A stretch of DNA of 64,000 bases, taken from assembly GCF_015234585.1 (NCBI RefSeq), contig NZ_JADFCM010000001.1:1364001-1428000 (forward strand). Reading direction: 5' to 3'. The notes under the pieces are model-generated. The model was given only the letters and a program-made list of their open reading frames with translations, did no database searches and had not been told where the DNA came from. Numbering within the stretch: the first letter of the stretch is position 1; the number at the start of each line of letters is the position of its first letter. Of the stretch, positions 26,653-35,119 are shown in pieces. This stretch comes from Pseudalkalibacillus hwajinpoensis. GTDB lineage: Bacteria; Bacillota; Bacilli; Bacillales; Guptibacillaceae. The translations under genes and the position numbers were made by a program.

Positions 26653-27171
26653 ATTATTAGTAGAGATATGAACGTCAATGAGGGCATTCGTGCTCGGGAA
26701 GTACGTCTAGTTGGTGCAGACGGAAACCAAATTGGTGTGAAATCCAAAACTGAGGCATTAGATATGGCTCGTAATGCAAATCTTGATCTTGTAATGGTTG
26801 CTCCAAACGCGAAACCTCCTGTTTGTCGCATTATGGACTACGGAAAGTTCCGCTATGAGCAGCAGAAGAAAGAGAAAGAAGCGCGTAAGAAACAAAAGAT
26901 CATTACCGTTAAAGAAGTTCGCTTGAGCCCGAACATTGAAGAACACGACTTCAATACGAAGCTTCGTAATGCACGTAAGTTTCTTGAAAAAGGCGACAAA
27001 GTGAAAGCATCGATCCGTTTCCGCGGACGTATGATTACACACTCTGATATCGGTAAAAAGGTGCTTGAGCACCTAGCAGAAGATTGCAAAGATATTGCAA
27101 CTGTTGAGTCCAAACCAAAAATGGAAGGACGCAGCATGTTCCTAATCTTGGCACCTATCGCAGAAAAGTAA
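26653..27171 (+). CDS. infC: Translation initiation factor IF-3 (ATT start)
   Basis: Binds the 30S subunit and checks start-codon selection. Read from ATT 26653 the protein is 172 aa and begins M(I)[17 protein letters not shown], matching the Geobacillus and Bacillus IF-3 N-terminus. GGAGGTGG lies 6 bases before this ATT, while the first ATG (26668) is 21 bases from it. An AUU start is the classic infC autoregulation device, since IF-3 rejects non-canonical starts. Seen further: [20 protein letters not shown] linker region, [11 protein letters not shown] and the C-terminal domain. First gene of infC-rpmI-rplT. Confidence 0.93.
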   Translation: MISRDMNVNEGIRAREVRLVGADGNQIGVKSKTEALDMARNANLDLVMVAPNAKPPVCRIMDYGKFRYEQQKKEKEARKKQKIITVKEVRLSPNIEEHDFNTKLRNARKFLEKGDKVKASIRFRGRMITHSDIGKKVLEHLAEDCKDIATVESKPKMEGRSMFLILAPIAEK

Positions 27172-27193
27172 TTCTTGAAGGAGGAACTCACTC

Positions 27194-27394
27194 ATGCCAA
27201 AAATGAAATCTCACCGTGGAGCTTCAAAACGGTTTAAGAAAACTGGATCAGGTAAACTTAAGCGCAGCCGTGCTTACACTAGCCATATGTTCGGTAACAA
27301 GTCTCAAAAGCAGAAGCGTAAGCTTCGTAAAGCTTCTCTTGTTTCCGCAGGTGACTTCAAGCGCATTAAGACTTTAATCTACAACAAGAAGTAA
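27194..27394 (+). CDS. rpmI: 50S ribosomal protein L35
   Basis: Small basic 66-aa protein of the large ribosomal subunit. Seen: [20 protein letters not shown] at the start and [19 protein letters not shown] near the end, the family signature. RBS GAAGGAGGAA, 22 bases after infC. Cotranscribed with infC and rplT. Confidence 0.97.
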   Translation: MPKMKSHRGASKRFKKTGSGKLKRSRAYTSHMFGNKSQKQKRKLRKASLVSAGDFKRIKTLIYNKK

Positions 27395-27439
27395 TCGGTT
27401 ATTATATTATTTAGACACAGAAATTAGGAGGGGTTTAGT

Positions 27440-27796
27440 ATGCCAAGAGTAAAAGGTGGCTACGTAACACGTCGTAGACGTAAAAGAACGTTAAAACTCG
27501 CAAAAGGATATTACGGATCTAAGTCTTTGCTTTTCAAAGTTGCTAATCAGCAAGTTATGAAATCAAACATGTACGCTTACCGTGACCGTCGTCAGAAAAA
27601 ACGCGACTTCCGTAAGCTTTGGATCACTCGTATCAACGCGGCAGCTCGTTTGAACGGACTTTCTTACAGCCGTTTGATGTTTGGTCTTAAAACAGCTGGT
27701 ATCGACATCAACCGTAAAATGCTTGCAGAACTAGCAGTAAATGACGAAAAAGCATTTGCTGAACTAGCTTCAAAAGCAAAAGAAAACTTGAAATAA
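27440..27796 (+). CDS. rplT: 50S ribosomal protein L20
   Basis: Early-assembling 23S rRNA-binding protein, 118 aa, and the likely repressor of this operon through the leader RNA. Seen: [55 protein letters not shown] and [30 protein letters not shown]. Last gene of the unit, followed by a terminator. Confidence 0.97.
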   Translation: MPRVKGGYVTRRRRKRTLKLAKGYYGSKSLLFKVANQQVMKSNMYAYRDRRQKKRDFRKLWITRINAAARLNGLSYSRLMFGLKTAGIDINRKMLAELAVNDEKAFAELASKAKENLK

Positions 27797-27805
27797 GTTC
27801 TTTAA

Positions 27806-27837
27806 AACCATCCTCACATGTTGAGGGTGGTTTTTTT
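27806..27837 (+). terminator. Intrinsic terminator after rplT
   Basis: AACCATCCTCA / TTGAGGGTGGTT stem (one G-U) and a T7 run. Confidence 0.85.
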
Positions 27838-27841
27838 GTAA

Positions 27842-27924
27842 GCTATGTTACTTATATCGTTGATTCTCAATTTTGTCTCACAGAGCGTAAATGAGTCAAA
27901 ATCAACAGCGTTCATTAACATAGC
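27842..27924. repeat. Intergenic repeat copy B with nested inverted repeats
   Basis: 83-base element bounded by perfect 9-base inverted ends GCTATGTTA (27842-27850) and TAACATAGC (27916-27924), with an inner perfect pair GTTGATT (27859-27865) and AATCAAC (27900-27906). Shares several blocks in order with the element at 18797-18885. No coding potential. Looks like a MITE or other short dispersed repeat. Confidence 0.6.
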
Positions 27925-27962
27925 CTTTTTGAAAAAAGTTATAATAGAGGAGAGAGTAAGTA

Positions 27963-28241
27963 TTGGATGGTTTAATTGTATTAGGAATATATTTGGCGAT
28001 CATCAATAGTTGGAGTTTCATAGCTATGGGGATCGATAAGCGTAGAGCGCAAAATGGAAAGCGAAGAATTCCCGAAAAGACGCTATGGTTTTTATTTATC
28101 TTTGGAGGAAGCTTCGGTGGTTTAACTGGAATGAAGAATTTTAGGCATAAAACAAAACACAAGCAATTTGTGTATGGCATCCCCGCTCTATTAGCTCTTC
28201 ATCTCGTGCTCTTTGTTATCTATGCATACATCTATATGTAG
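27963..28241 (+). CDS. ysdA: DUF1294 family membrane protein (YsdA)
   Basis: Small (92 aa) membrane protein of the DUF1294 family, unknown function. Seen: N-terminal hydrophobic segment (LIVLGIYLAIINSWSFIAMG), then the family motif DKRRAQNGKRRIPEKTLW (residues 24-41), a second hydrophobic stretch with GGSFGG, HKTKHKQF, and a C-terminal hydrophobic segment. TTG start follows AGGAGAGAG. It lies next to rplT as ysdA does in B. subtilis. Confidence 0.85.
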   Translation: MDGLIVLGIYLAIINSWSFIAMGIDKRRAQNGKRRIPEKTLWFLFIFGGSFGGLTGMKNFRHKTKHKQFVYGIPALLALHLVLFVIYAYIYM

Positions 28242-28242
28242 A

Positions 28243-28268
28243 AAAAACGCCGAATTGGCGTTTTTTTT
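28243..28268. terminator. Bidirectional terminator between ysdA and ythB
   Basis: AAAAAACGCC / GGCGTTTTTT with T8 on the plus strand and T6 on the minus strand; serves both convergent genes. Confidence 0.8.
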
Positions 28269-28314
28269 ATTTAGTGTATTGTTCTTTTTTTTCATAAGAC
28301 TAACTTGTTTTCAA

Positions 28315-29346
28315 TTAGGATTCATTTTGCTTAAGGTACCTTTTGTCTTTCAGAAATAGGCGCCAGAAGTAGATGAATCCTGGGGTTAAAATAAAGAAGG
28401 CTACAATGTAGGTGACGATTAATGCTCTAAATGTAGCGGGGTCTGTGAATCCAGTTTCAATCGTTACATTTGGATATACGATATAAGGTAAATGAGCTGA
28501 ACCATAAGCATAACTAGCAAGTAAATATTGTGTAACGATACTAACCATAGCAAGCCTCGGAATACCGACACCTGTTTTTCTAGGAATAAAGAGAGCGAGA
28601 TATCCGATTGCAAAGGTTGTGATAGAACCAATTAACCACGGTACATAGTCCATTAAATTGTCATAAAGCCATGGAGCTTCCGTTCGAATAGTGAGAACGA
28701 GTAAACCCGCCATCGCTAGTGAGATTGGACCGACAAGAATAGCATCCCTTCTATAAGTTTGATAAGCTTCTTCATCTCCTGATACGTTAGAGTAATCAGA
28801 AAGCAGCAGAGATGATAGAAAGAGCGTGCTTGAGATGGCGAAGGCCATGAAAGCATAAACACTTGGACTTGTAAATAATTCACCCAATAAAAGACGTTCT
28901 ATCCCGTTTGATGTTTGTATAAATCCGCCATGCGTAATAGGCAACACGCAAATCAAGAGAGCTGGAATAAGAAACCCAGTTATTCCTGATATCAAGGTTA
29001 AGAGGCGTTTGTAATTTGAAGAAGCAGAATGAGAAAATACAAGAAACGCACTCCTAAGGGCAAGTAATAGTATAATCAAACTCCCTGGAATGAGAAGGAC
29101 AGTACCAAGGGTAAACGTTGCTCCAGGGAAAAAGCTGAAAAGAGCTACGACAATGGCAACGATAAATACATTTGTTACTTCCCAAGATGGAGATAAATAG
29201 CGATTCGCAATATTTGTCGCTTTCGTGTTGTTTTTATTTAAATAGATCATGGACCAAAACCCAGCACCGAAATCGATTGTGGCCATAACCGCATAAATAA
29301 AAACAAGACCCCATATTAATGTGATAGCGTAAAATGCTTCTGACAT
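28315..29346 (-). CDS. ythB: Cytochrome bd-type oxidase subunit II (YthB-like)
   Basis: Second membrane subunit of a bd-family quinol oxidase, 343 aa, with about nine hydrophobic segments. Seen: the start SEAFYAITLIWGLVFIYAVM and TIDFGAGFW, the subunit II (CydB) pattern; SPSWEVTNVFIV resembles the conserved PvWevnevwl region. Start ATG at 29346 (minus strand) is preferred because AGAGGTG lies 8 bases upstream; the GTG at 29355 overlaps that ribosome site. It follows the subunit I gene by about 40 bases. The divergence from CydB suggests the YthAB type rather than main CydAB; ligand heme type is not determinable here. Confidence 0.87.
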   Translation of the reverse strand: MSEAFYAITLIWGLVFIYAVMATIDFGAGFWSMIYLNKNNTKATNIANRYLSPSWEVTNVFIVAIVVALFSFFPGATFTLGTVLLIPGSLIILLLALRSAFLVFSHSASSNYKRLLTLISGITGFLIPALLICVLPITHGGFIQTSNGIERLLLGELFTSPSVYAFMAFAISSTLFLSSLLLSDYSNVSGDEEAYQTYRRDAILVGPISLAMAGLLVLTIRTEAPWLYDNLMDYVPWLIGSITTFAIGYLALFIPRKTGVGIPRLAMVSIVTQYLLASYAYGSAHLPYIVYPNVTIETGFTDPATFRALIVTYIVAFFILTPGFIYFWRLFLKDKRYLKQNES

Positions 29347-29388
29347 GTGGTTCACCTCTTATTCTTTTTGAACGGTATAGGCAGGTGC

Positions 29389-30711
29389 CTACTGATCGAG
29401 TTCCTCGCTAATCGGGTTACGATTGAAATAGTAGCGAAGGACGAGGACTGTTGAGATCATTAAAATGATATACACAATGAGAAAGAGAACAAAGAGCAGG
29501 CCGATATTTCCTGAAGTTGTGACTGCTTCTTCTGTTTTCATAACGTGATAGATAATCCAGGGCTGTCTGCCGGTACAGGCGAATATCCATCCGAATTCAA
29601 TTGCTGTAATGGCGAGCGGACCTGCAGCAATAAATGCCCACATAAGCCAGCGTGGAAATTCTTTTCGTTTAAGGATTTTGTACCAAGTAAATCCAACAAT
29701 AGACAATAGCATGAGTAGGGAACCAATCCCGACCATTGAATTGAACAAGGTATGGACAAATAGTGGTGGCCACTCTTCTTCAGGCCATTCTTCAAGACCG
29801 AGTACTTCCGTATCAAATGCGTCGTCGGATAGAAAACTAAGTGCCCACGGAACTTCAATAGCCCACTTTACCTCACGTTCTTCTTTATCGGTGTAGCCGC
29901 CAATGGCAAGTGGTGCATAAGTTTGTGTTTCAAACAAACCTTCCGCCGCCGCGAGTTTCTCAGGTTGATATTGATACAGTTGTTGAGCAGATTCATGTCC
30001 ATTTAAGGCGGTCAAGATTGAAAAAATCCCTCCGATAACGAGCCCCATCATTAATGCTTTATGATGAAATTTATATTCTCTCGTATTACCTCGTTGACGA
30101 ATCATTTTATATGCCGCAATCGATGCGATAACAAATGCCCCTGTCATTAAAGCAGAAACAGTTACGTGTCCAGCTGTAACTAGGAAGGAAGGATTGAAGA
30201 ATGCCTCCCATGGATCAACGTTAACGAACTTTCCGTCTACTATCTCAAATCCAGCTGGTGTACCTTCAAAAGCGTGGACATTTGTAATTAAGATAGCTGA
30301 TGCGCTCGCACCGAATGCAACAAGCGTTACGCTCACAATTCGCATGATTGGAGAAAGGCGATCTGCAGCATAAACATAGATTGACATAAAGAGAGCTTCT
30401 AGGAAGAAAGCATAAATTTCAATTTGAAAGGGCAATGCAATCACTCGTCCAACGACTTCCATAAATCCTGGCCATAAGAGAGAAAGCTGTACACCTGCAA
30501 TGGTTCCTGTAGGAATCGCCACCCCTAGTAAAACAGCAAACCCTTTCGTCCATCGATTGGCCATTATCGCATAATCTCTATCTTTTGTTTTTTGATACAT
30601 GAGCTCAGCTACAAGAACCATTAAAGGTAAGCCTACACCAAGTGTTGCATAAATAATATGTACGCCCATTGTCATTCCAAATAATGAACGAGCAATAACG
30701 AGTTCATCCAT
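29389..30711 (-). CDS. ythA: Cytochrome bd-type oxidase subunit I (YthA-like)
   Basis: Heme-binding quinol oxidase subunit, 440 aa. Seen: N-terminal SLFGMTMGVHIIYATLGVGLP with the His that ligates high-spin heme (about residue 18), RWTKGFAVLLGVAIPTGTIAG, FLEALFMSIYVYA, LITNVHAFEGTPAGFEIVDG, and a GRQPWIIYHVMKTEEAVT block, which is the bd-family GRQPWxVyg motif. The quinol-binding Q loop is short, as in cyanide-insensitive or YthA types. RBS GGAGGGG before the ATG (minus strand). Two-gene operon with subunit II. Confidence 0.9.
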   Translation of the reverse strand: MDELVIARSLFGMTMGVHIIYATLGVGLPLMVLVAELMYQKTKDRDYAIMANRWTKGFAVLLGVAIPTGTIAGVQLSLLWPGFMEVVGRVIALPFQIEIYAFFLEALFMSIYVYAADRLSPIMRIVSVTLVAFGASASAILITNVHAFEGTPAGFEIVDGKFVNVDPWEAFFNPSFLVTAGHVTVSALMTGAFVIASIAAYKMIRQRGNTREYKFHHKALMMGLVIGGIFSILTALNGHESAQQLYQYQPEKLAAAEGLFETQTYAPLAIGGYTDKEEREVKWAIEVPWALSFLSDDAFDTEVLGLEEWPEEEWPPLFVHTLFNSMVGIGSLLMLLSIVGFTWYKILKRKEFPRWLMWAFIAAGPLAITAIEFGWIFACTGRQPWIIYHVMKTEEAVTTSGNIGLLFVLFLIVYIILMISTVLVLRYYFNRNPISEELDQ

Positions 30712-30801
30712 AATTTATCCCCTCCAATTACCGAACTGATTAAATCTCCCCTTATTGTCCACGTATTTCCAAATAATATTCTAATCGAGATCCTTCGCTT
30801 T

Positions 30802-30831
30802 TTGACATAACAGCTCGTCTCTTGTCATAAA
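30802..30831 (+). promoter_or_regulatory. Promoter of TVP38-family gene
   Basis: TTGACA (30802-30807), 18-base spacer, CATAAA with an upstream TG (extended -10). Confidence 0.45.
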
Positions 30832-30854
30832 GGTTAAAGGAAGGGGGGAACATC

Positions 30855-31427
30855 ATGAATGAGCTCGTCCTACCGCTTGTGGAGGTTGTATCTAATAGCG
30901 GAATTTACGCCCCGTTCTATTTCATTATTTTTCATTTTATTCGTCAGTTTGTATTTGTTCCAGTTAGTGTTGTTTGTGTTGCTGGTGGAGTGATGTTTGG
31001 CGCAATATATGGCACGATTTACTCATTGATTGGGATTACTGTTGTAAGTACGGTTTTTTATTTAGTTGTTAAGCGGACGCCGGGTTTGTTTAAGAAGATT
31101 ATTCGAATGAAAGAACGATGGACACGTAAACATATGCCAATGTCAGTTGGGCAAATTGCCATCCTTCGATTAGTACCTTTCGTTCATTTTCATTTCATTT
31201 CCCTTTGTTTAATTGAGGTGTCTAAAGACTTTAGAGATTATTTGCGGTCATCCCTCATTTCAAATGTACCTCTCGCTTTGTTATATTCTTTCTTTGGAAC
31301 GGCAATTAGTAGGTTCGATCCGGTCGTTATCGTACTCATGTTGTGTGGACTTGTCATCCTTTTCTATTTACTAAGAAGAAGAGAGTGGATTATGAAGTGG
31401 GAGGATTTCTTTCAGCCTGTGAGATAA
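30855..31427 (+). CDS. TVP38/TMEM64 (VTT domain) membrane protein
   Basis: Integral membrane protein of 190 aa in the DedA/VTT superfamily; some members act in lipid scrambling or undecaprenyl-phosphate recycling. Seen: PVSVVCVAGGVMFGAIYGTIYSLIG-type re-entrant motif (residues about 36-60, glycine-rich), then basic cytoplasmic segment (RMKERWTRKHMPM), RLVPFVHFHFISL in place of the usual R-x-xP-x-P-F motif, and two C-terminal hydrophobic helices. RBS AAGGAAGGGG. It is divergent from ythAB. The B. subtilis YtxB protein belongs to this family, but orthology is not proven. Substrate unknown. Confidence 0.82.
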   Translation: MNELVLPLVEVVSNSGIYAPFYFIIFHFIRQFVFVPVSVVCVAGGVMFGAIYGTIYSLIGITVVSTVFYLVVKRTPGLFKKIIRMKERWTRKHMPMSVGQIAILRLVPFVHFHFISLCLIEVSKDFRDYLRSSLISNVPLALLYSFFGTAISRFDPVVIVLMLCGLVILFYLLRRREWIMKWEDFFQPVR

Positions 31428-31449
31428 AAAAGCTTTTATTTTGATCGTA

Positions 31450-31490
31450 AACAAACAAAACCCCTCCAGATCGGAGGGGTTTTGTTTGTT
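31450..31490. terminator. Bidirectional terminator
   Basis: Perfect AACAAACAAAACCCCTCC / GGAGGGGTTTTGTTTGTT stem, T-rich on both strands; overlaps the stop codon of the minus-strand ysdB. Confidence 0.9.
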
Positions 31491-31884
31491 AAGTATTTTC
31501 GCGATGGCGTAAAAATTCTTTGACTGGGCTCTTCCATTCAATTTTTGCACTAGGATAGCGGATGTCCATTTCCTTTTCAAGAAAATAGAAATCTTCTTTC
31601 TCAAGCAAATATAGTTCTGATGCATTTTTCACCCCTACTGAAAGGGTAATAATATCGAACGAATTTTCAGTAGTGCCAAGATACTTTTCACCTTCGAATA
31701 AGGCACCTTTGTAGGTGACGAGAAAATTCTTTCTTACATTGGACGAGTCATCGAAGAAATAGTATTCTTTATGATCGTGAGCTTTTTCCAGCTTTCGTTT
31801 TGGATCCATAAAAAAGCGGATGACAGCATAAGCAATCAACACCATGGCTACGAGAATGACAAGACGAAAAAGAATAATAATCAT
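31489..31884 (-). CDS. ysdB: YsdB-like protein
   Basis: Protein of 131 aa with one N-terminal membrane segment (LFRLVILVAMVLIAYAVI) and a soluble domain beginning FFMDPKRKLEKAHDHKEYYFFDD. The pattern matches YsdB, described in B. subtilis as a SigW-pathway protein, whose mechanism is unresolved. Further conserved: RKNFLVTYKGALFEGEKYLG. RBS GAGGTG lies before the ATG (minus strand). Located between the TVP38-type gene and the dUTPase-like gene; ysdC follows nearby as in B. subtilis. Confidence 0.8.
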   Translation of the reverse strand: MIIILFRLVILVAMVLIAYAVIRFFMDPKRKLEKAHDHKEYYFFDDSSNVRKNFLVTYKGALFEGEKYLGTTENSFDIITLSVGVKNASELYLLEKEDFYFLEKEMDIRYPSAKIEWKSPVKEFLRHRENT

Positions 31885-31981
31885 TAGTCAGCACCTCATT
31901 TTCACTATGCTTCTATTCTCTATACGTATATGATAAAGAAAGGTTTCATAAAAAGAAAAGATTTAAGAAAGGAAGAGTTCA

Positions 31982-32470
31982 TTGAAATTCGAACAATTAT
32001 TTACATTACAAAGACAACTTGATACTCGGATTGTAAAGGAACACAATCTGGAGCATGAAGATTTATTCGAGAATAAACTACTTGCTCTTAAAGTCGAGAT
32101 TGGAGAACTAGCGAATGAAACACGTTGTTTTAAATATTGGAGTAAAAAAGCTCCTTCCCCTAAAGAAACGATTCTAGAGGAGTATGTGGATGGTATTCAT
32201 TTTATTCTCTCATTAGGGATTGAATTGGGCATTACAACGTATGAAGCAGTGTCAAAAGGCGATCCCGCTGGCTCTGAAGTACATGCTTTCCATCGTGTCT
32301 ACAAAGCGATTGATCAAGTGGCAAGTGAAAAAAATAAGGAAGCATTTAACGATTTAATGGAAAGTTATCTTTTACTTGGACAACTTATCGGGCTACGGTT
32401 TGAAGAAATGAATGAAGCATATTTGAAAAAAAATAAAGTGAATCATAATCGACAAGATCAGGGATATTAG
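31982..32470 (+). CDS. Dimeric all-alpha dUTP diphosphatase
   Basis: Predicted to hydrolyse dUTP to dUMP, keeping uracil out of DNA; belongs to the all-alpha NTP pyrophosphatase (MazG-like) superfamily. Length 162 aa. Seen: metal-binding acidic motif LLALKVEIGELANETRCFKYW (residues about 33-53, an ExxE pair) and the second ExxD motif EEYVDGIHFILSL (about 65-77). TTG start follows AAAGGAAG. It stands alone between ysdB and ysdC. Trimeric dUTPase motifs are absent. Confidence 0.85.
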   Translation: MKFEQLFTLQRQLDTRIVKEHNLEHEDLFENKLLALKVEIGELANETRCFKYWSKKAPSPKETILEEYVDGIHFILSLGIELGITTYEAVSKGDPAGSEVHAFHRVYKAIDQVASEKNKEAFNDLMESYLLLGQLIGLRFEEMNEAYLKKNKVNHNRQDQGY

Positions 32471-32550
32471 ATTCAAGAGTCCTCTGAATTGTGAAATATT
32501 TCGGAAACCGTTATAATGAACAGAGAATACATATCAAGGAGGCAATACAT

Positions 32551-33636
32551 ATGGCTAAGCTAGACGAAACGTTGCAGATGCTGAAAGAACTCACTGATGC
32601 GAATGGCGTACCAGGTAACGAACGTGAACCTCGTGAAGTGATGAAGAAGCACATTGAATCTCTTTCAGATGAAATCATGTATGATAATCTTGGCAGCTTA
32701 ATTGCGGTTAAAAAAGGTAAAGCAGAAGGCCCAAAAATTATGGTTGCAGGTCATCTCGATGAGATTGGCTTTATGGTAACGCGTATTGATGATAAAGGCT
32801 TTCTTTATTTCCAAACAGTTGGCGGCTGGTGGGAGCAGGTTATGCTTGCACAGCGTGTTAACGTCATGACTCGTAATGGTAACATTATGGGCGTCATCGG
32901 TTCTAAACCACCACATATTCTTCCTCCTGAACAGCGTAAGAAATCGGTCGACAAGAAGGATATGTTCATTGATATTGGTGCTTCAAGCCGAGAAGAGGCT
33001 ATGGAATGGGGCGTTAAGCCGGGAGATTCTGTTGTTCCAGTTTGTGAATTTACTGTTATGAATAACGAAAAAATGCTTATGGCGAAAGCATGGGATAACC
33101 GTATTGGCTGTGCTATTGCGATCGAAGTACTTCGTAAGCTAAAAGGAGAAGAGCATCCTAATACTGTCTACGGCGTTGGTACGGTACAAGAGGAAGTAGG
33201 TCTTCGCGGAGCGACTACGGCTACAAACATGATTAAGCCTGATATCGGCATTGCGGTTGACGTTGGTATCGCTGGTGATACTCCTGGAGTAAGTGATAAG
33301 GACGCTCAATCCAAAATGGGGAAAGGTCCTCAAATTATTATGTATGATGCTTCAATGGTCGGTCACAAAGGTCTTCGTGACTTTGTAACAGATACAGCTG
33401 ATGAGAACAATATTCCTTATCAGTTTGACTCTATTGCAGGCGGTGGGACAGATTCAGGTAAAATTCATTTAACAGCAAATGGAGTACCTGCACTTTCCAT
33501 CACAATTGCCACACGCTATATTCATACTCACGCAGCGATTCTTCATCGTGACGATTTTGAGAATGCAGTTAATTTGATTGTTGAAGTGATTAAAAAGCTT
33601 GATGCTGATACTGTGAAAGAAATTATCTTTAACTAG
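32551..33636 (+). CDS. ysdC: M42 family metallopeptidase (YsdC)
   Basis: Aminopeptidase/glucanase-like co-catalytic metallopeptidase of family M42, 361 aa, cytosolic. Seen: [15 protein letters not shown] with metal-binding His and Asp (about residues 66-80), [15 protein letters not shown] with the bridging Asp, [13 protein letters not shown] with the catalytic and metal-binding Glu pair (about 210-222), and [11 protein letters not shown] with the last His. ATG 32551 follows AAGGAGG by 8 bases; the longer frame from 32491 precedes it and has no ribosome site. Function in Bacillus is unsettled. Confidence 0.92.
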   Translation: MAKLDETLQMLKELTDANGVPGNEREPREVMKKHIESLSDEIMYDNLGSLIAVKKGKAEGPKIMVAGHLDEIGFMVTRIDDKGFLYFQTVGGWWEQVMLAQRVNVMTRNGNIMGVIGSKPPHILPPEQRKKSVDKKDMFIDIGASSREEAMEWGVKPGDSVVPVCEFTVMNNEKMLMAKAWDNRIGCAIAIEVLRKLKGEEHPNTVYGVGTVQEEVGLRGATTATNMIKPDIGIAVDVGIAGDTPGVSDKDAQSKMGKGPQIIMYDASMVGHKGLRDFVTDTADENNIPYQFDSIAGGGTDSGKIHLTANGVPALSITIATRYIHTHAAILHRDDFENAVNLIVEVIKKLDADTVKEIIFN

Positions 33637-33640
33637 AACA

Positions 33641-33676
33641 CAAAATCCGGTGGCTCTTGCCACCGGATTTTGCTTG
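33641..33676. terminator. Bidirectional terminator ysdC / sspI
   Basis: CAAAATCCGGTGG / CCACCGGATTTTG perfect stem between two convergent genes. Confidence 0.85.
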
Positions 33677-33883
33677 TTAATTTACACCCTGTGCCATATA
33701 AGAGAGCATTTGCTCTCGCTCATTTTCTGGTGCTTCTTTCCAAAGAATTTCGAAAAGAACACCAAGCCCAGGGAGCATTTTCTCTTCTCCGCTTTGCATG
33801 GCGTCGAGGATTGTCGCTTCGAGTTGCTCCTCGTTGTTGCCATTAATATTAGCGAGAATCGCTTTGCGTAAGTTAAGGTCCAT
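33677..33883 (-). CDS. sspI: Small acid-soluble spore protein I
   Basis: Minor SASP of 68 aa found in spore cores of Bacillus. Seen: start [16 protein letters not shown], then [29 protein letters not shown] and C-terminal [10 protein letters not shown], the SspI pattern. ATG 33883 (minus strand) is chosen because GAGGTGG lies just upstream and homology starts there; the longer reading frame adds 13 unrelated residues. A SigG-like promoter lies upstream, consistent with forespore expression. Confirms an endospore former. Confidence 0.92.
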   Translation of the reverse strand: MDLNLRKAILANINGNNEEQLEATILDAMQSGEEKMLPGLGVLFEILWKEAPENEREQMLSYMAQGVN

Positions 33884-33929
33884 ACTTTCCACCTCACCTT
33901 TCTCATTCGCTTGTTGGTTCAAGCCTCAT

Positions 33930-33955
33930 TAGTATGAGCGAATTGAAGAAATTTC
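33930..33955 (-). promoter_or_regulatory. SigG-like promoter of sspI
   Basis: On the minus strand GAAAT, 14-base spacer, CATACTA; the -10 fits the forespore consensus CATNNTA. Confidence 0.5.
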
Positions 33956-34024
33956 ATGAGTTTTATTGGAATCTTCCCTTTCAACCCTTTATAATGGAAA
34001 CATTGAAAACTGAAGGAGAGCATA

Positions 34025-34774
34025 ATGATTATAGAATCCGCTAAAAATCAAAAAGTGAAAGATTGGAAAAAACTTCAGACGCGAAAGGGTAGAGAGAAAG
34101 CTTTCTCTTATATCATTGAAGGTCCACATATTGTAGAAGAAGCTGCGAAGGCTGAAGCTTCAATCACAGAATTGATTGTGACAGAAGGCACTGACTTATC
34201 TGCTTATCCGTTTAAAGAGCTTCCTGTTGTCTATACTGTTACGGAGAAAGTGATGCAAGAACTAACGGATACAGAAACACCACAGGGGATTATGGCCGTT
34301 TGTAAAATGGTTGAGCCTGAACTACCTCGTCATGGCAAACTATTATTACTGGACGCCATTCAGGATCCCGGTAATTTGGGAACGATTATTCGAACTGCAG
34401 ATAGTGCTGGATACGACGGCCTTCTACTTGGACATGGAACCGTTGATGCTTATAACAGTAAGGTGCTTCGATCCACCCAGGGATCTATTTTTCATCTTCC
34501 TGTAATAAAAGGGGACTTAGTGACAGAAGTTCAGAAATTAAAAGAAGCTGGCATGCTGATATACGCAACAGAAGTGAGTGGAGGAACGCCATATCAAGAG
34601 CTTGATTCATCATCTCAGTTTGCTGTCATTCTTGGAAACGAAGCAAACGGTGTATCAGACGAGCTTCAACGTTTAGCAGACGTGAACGTATATATTCCGA
34701 TATATGGTAAAGCAGAGTCGTTAAATGTCGCCGTTGCAGCAGGAATTCTGATGTATGGATTGTTACCTTCATAA
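34025..34774 (+). CDS. ysgA: TrmH/SpoU family RNA 2'-O-methyltransferase
   Basis: SAM-dependent trefoil-knot (SPOUT) methyltransferase, 249 aa, expected to act on rRNA. Seen: N-terminal substrate-binding domain (KDWKKLQTRKGREKAFSYIIEGPH), motif 1 DPGNLGTIIRTADSAGYD (about residues 117-134), motif 2 FAVILGNEANGVSD (about 200-213), motif 3 IPIYGKAESLNVAVAAGILMY (about 224-244). RBS TGAAGGAGAG. Lies just before the pheST operon, as ysgA does in B. subtilis. Target nucleotide unknown. Confidence 0.9.
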   Translation: MIIESAKNQKVKDWKKLQTRKGREKAFSYIIEGPHIVEEAAKAEASITELIVTEGTDLSAYPFKELPVVYTVTEKVMQELTDTETPQGIMAVCKMVEPELPRHGKLLLLDAIQDPGNLGTIIRTADSAGYDGLLLGHGTVDAYNSKVLRSTQGSIFHLPVIKGDLVTEVQKLKEAGMLIYATEVSGGTPYQELDSSSQFAVILGNEANGVSDELQRLADVNVYIPIYGKAESLNVAVAAGILMYGLLPS

Positions 34775-34780
34775 TAAGGC

Positions 34781-34809
34781 TTGCGGATATAGCGATTTTT
34801 TTCTATAAT
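34781..34809 (+). promoter_or_regulatory. pheST promoter
   Basis: TTGCGG (34781-34786), 17-base spacer, TATAAT (34804-34809). Confidence 0.75.
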
Positions 34810-34827
34810 TAAAAGCAACTTATATAT

Positions 34828-35076
34828 GTTAAAAACAATGATGGAGAGTAGTAAGCTGCCGCTGCCTTTGCAGGGAGGAAATGCCGAGACTGAAAGCATT
34901 TCTATTGGGACGCTGCCGAATTCGCTCTGGAGTTGCCGCTTTGTTCGTTCGAAAGCGGATCGGTTTACAAGCCGTTATTCTTTGCTTAAGGCTGATAGGT
35001 GTACTCTATCGGTGAATTAGGGTGGTACCGCGAAATCAAATCTTCGCCCCTTTCTGGGGAGCGAGGATTTTTTTAT
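34828..35076 (+). promoter_or_regulatory. T-box riboswitch of pheST (phenylalanine tRNA sensing)
   Basis: T-box sequence AGGGTGGTACCGCG at 35019-35032, Phe codon TTC in the specifier region (34921-34923), and a terminator stem AATCTTCGCCCC / GGGGAGCGAGGATT with a T7 run (35037-35074). Uncharged tRNA-Phe should allow read-through into pheST. Confidence 0.93.
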
Positions 35077-35119
35077 TGCAAAAAGAAGCAAACACGAAAA
35101 TGAAGTGGAGGTTGAAAAG

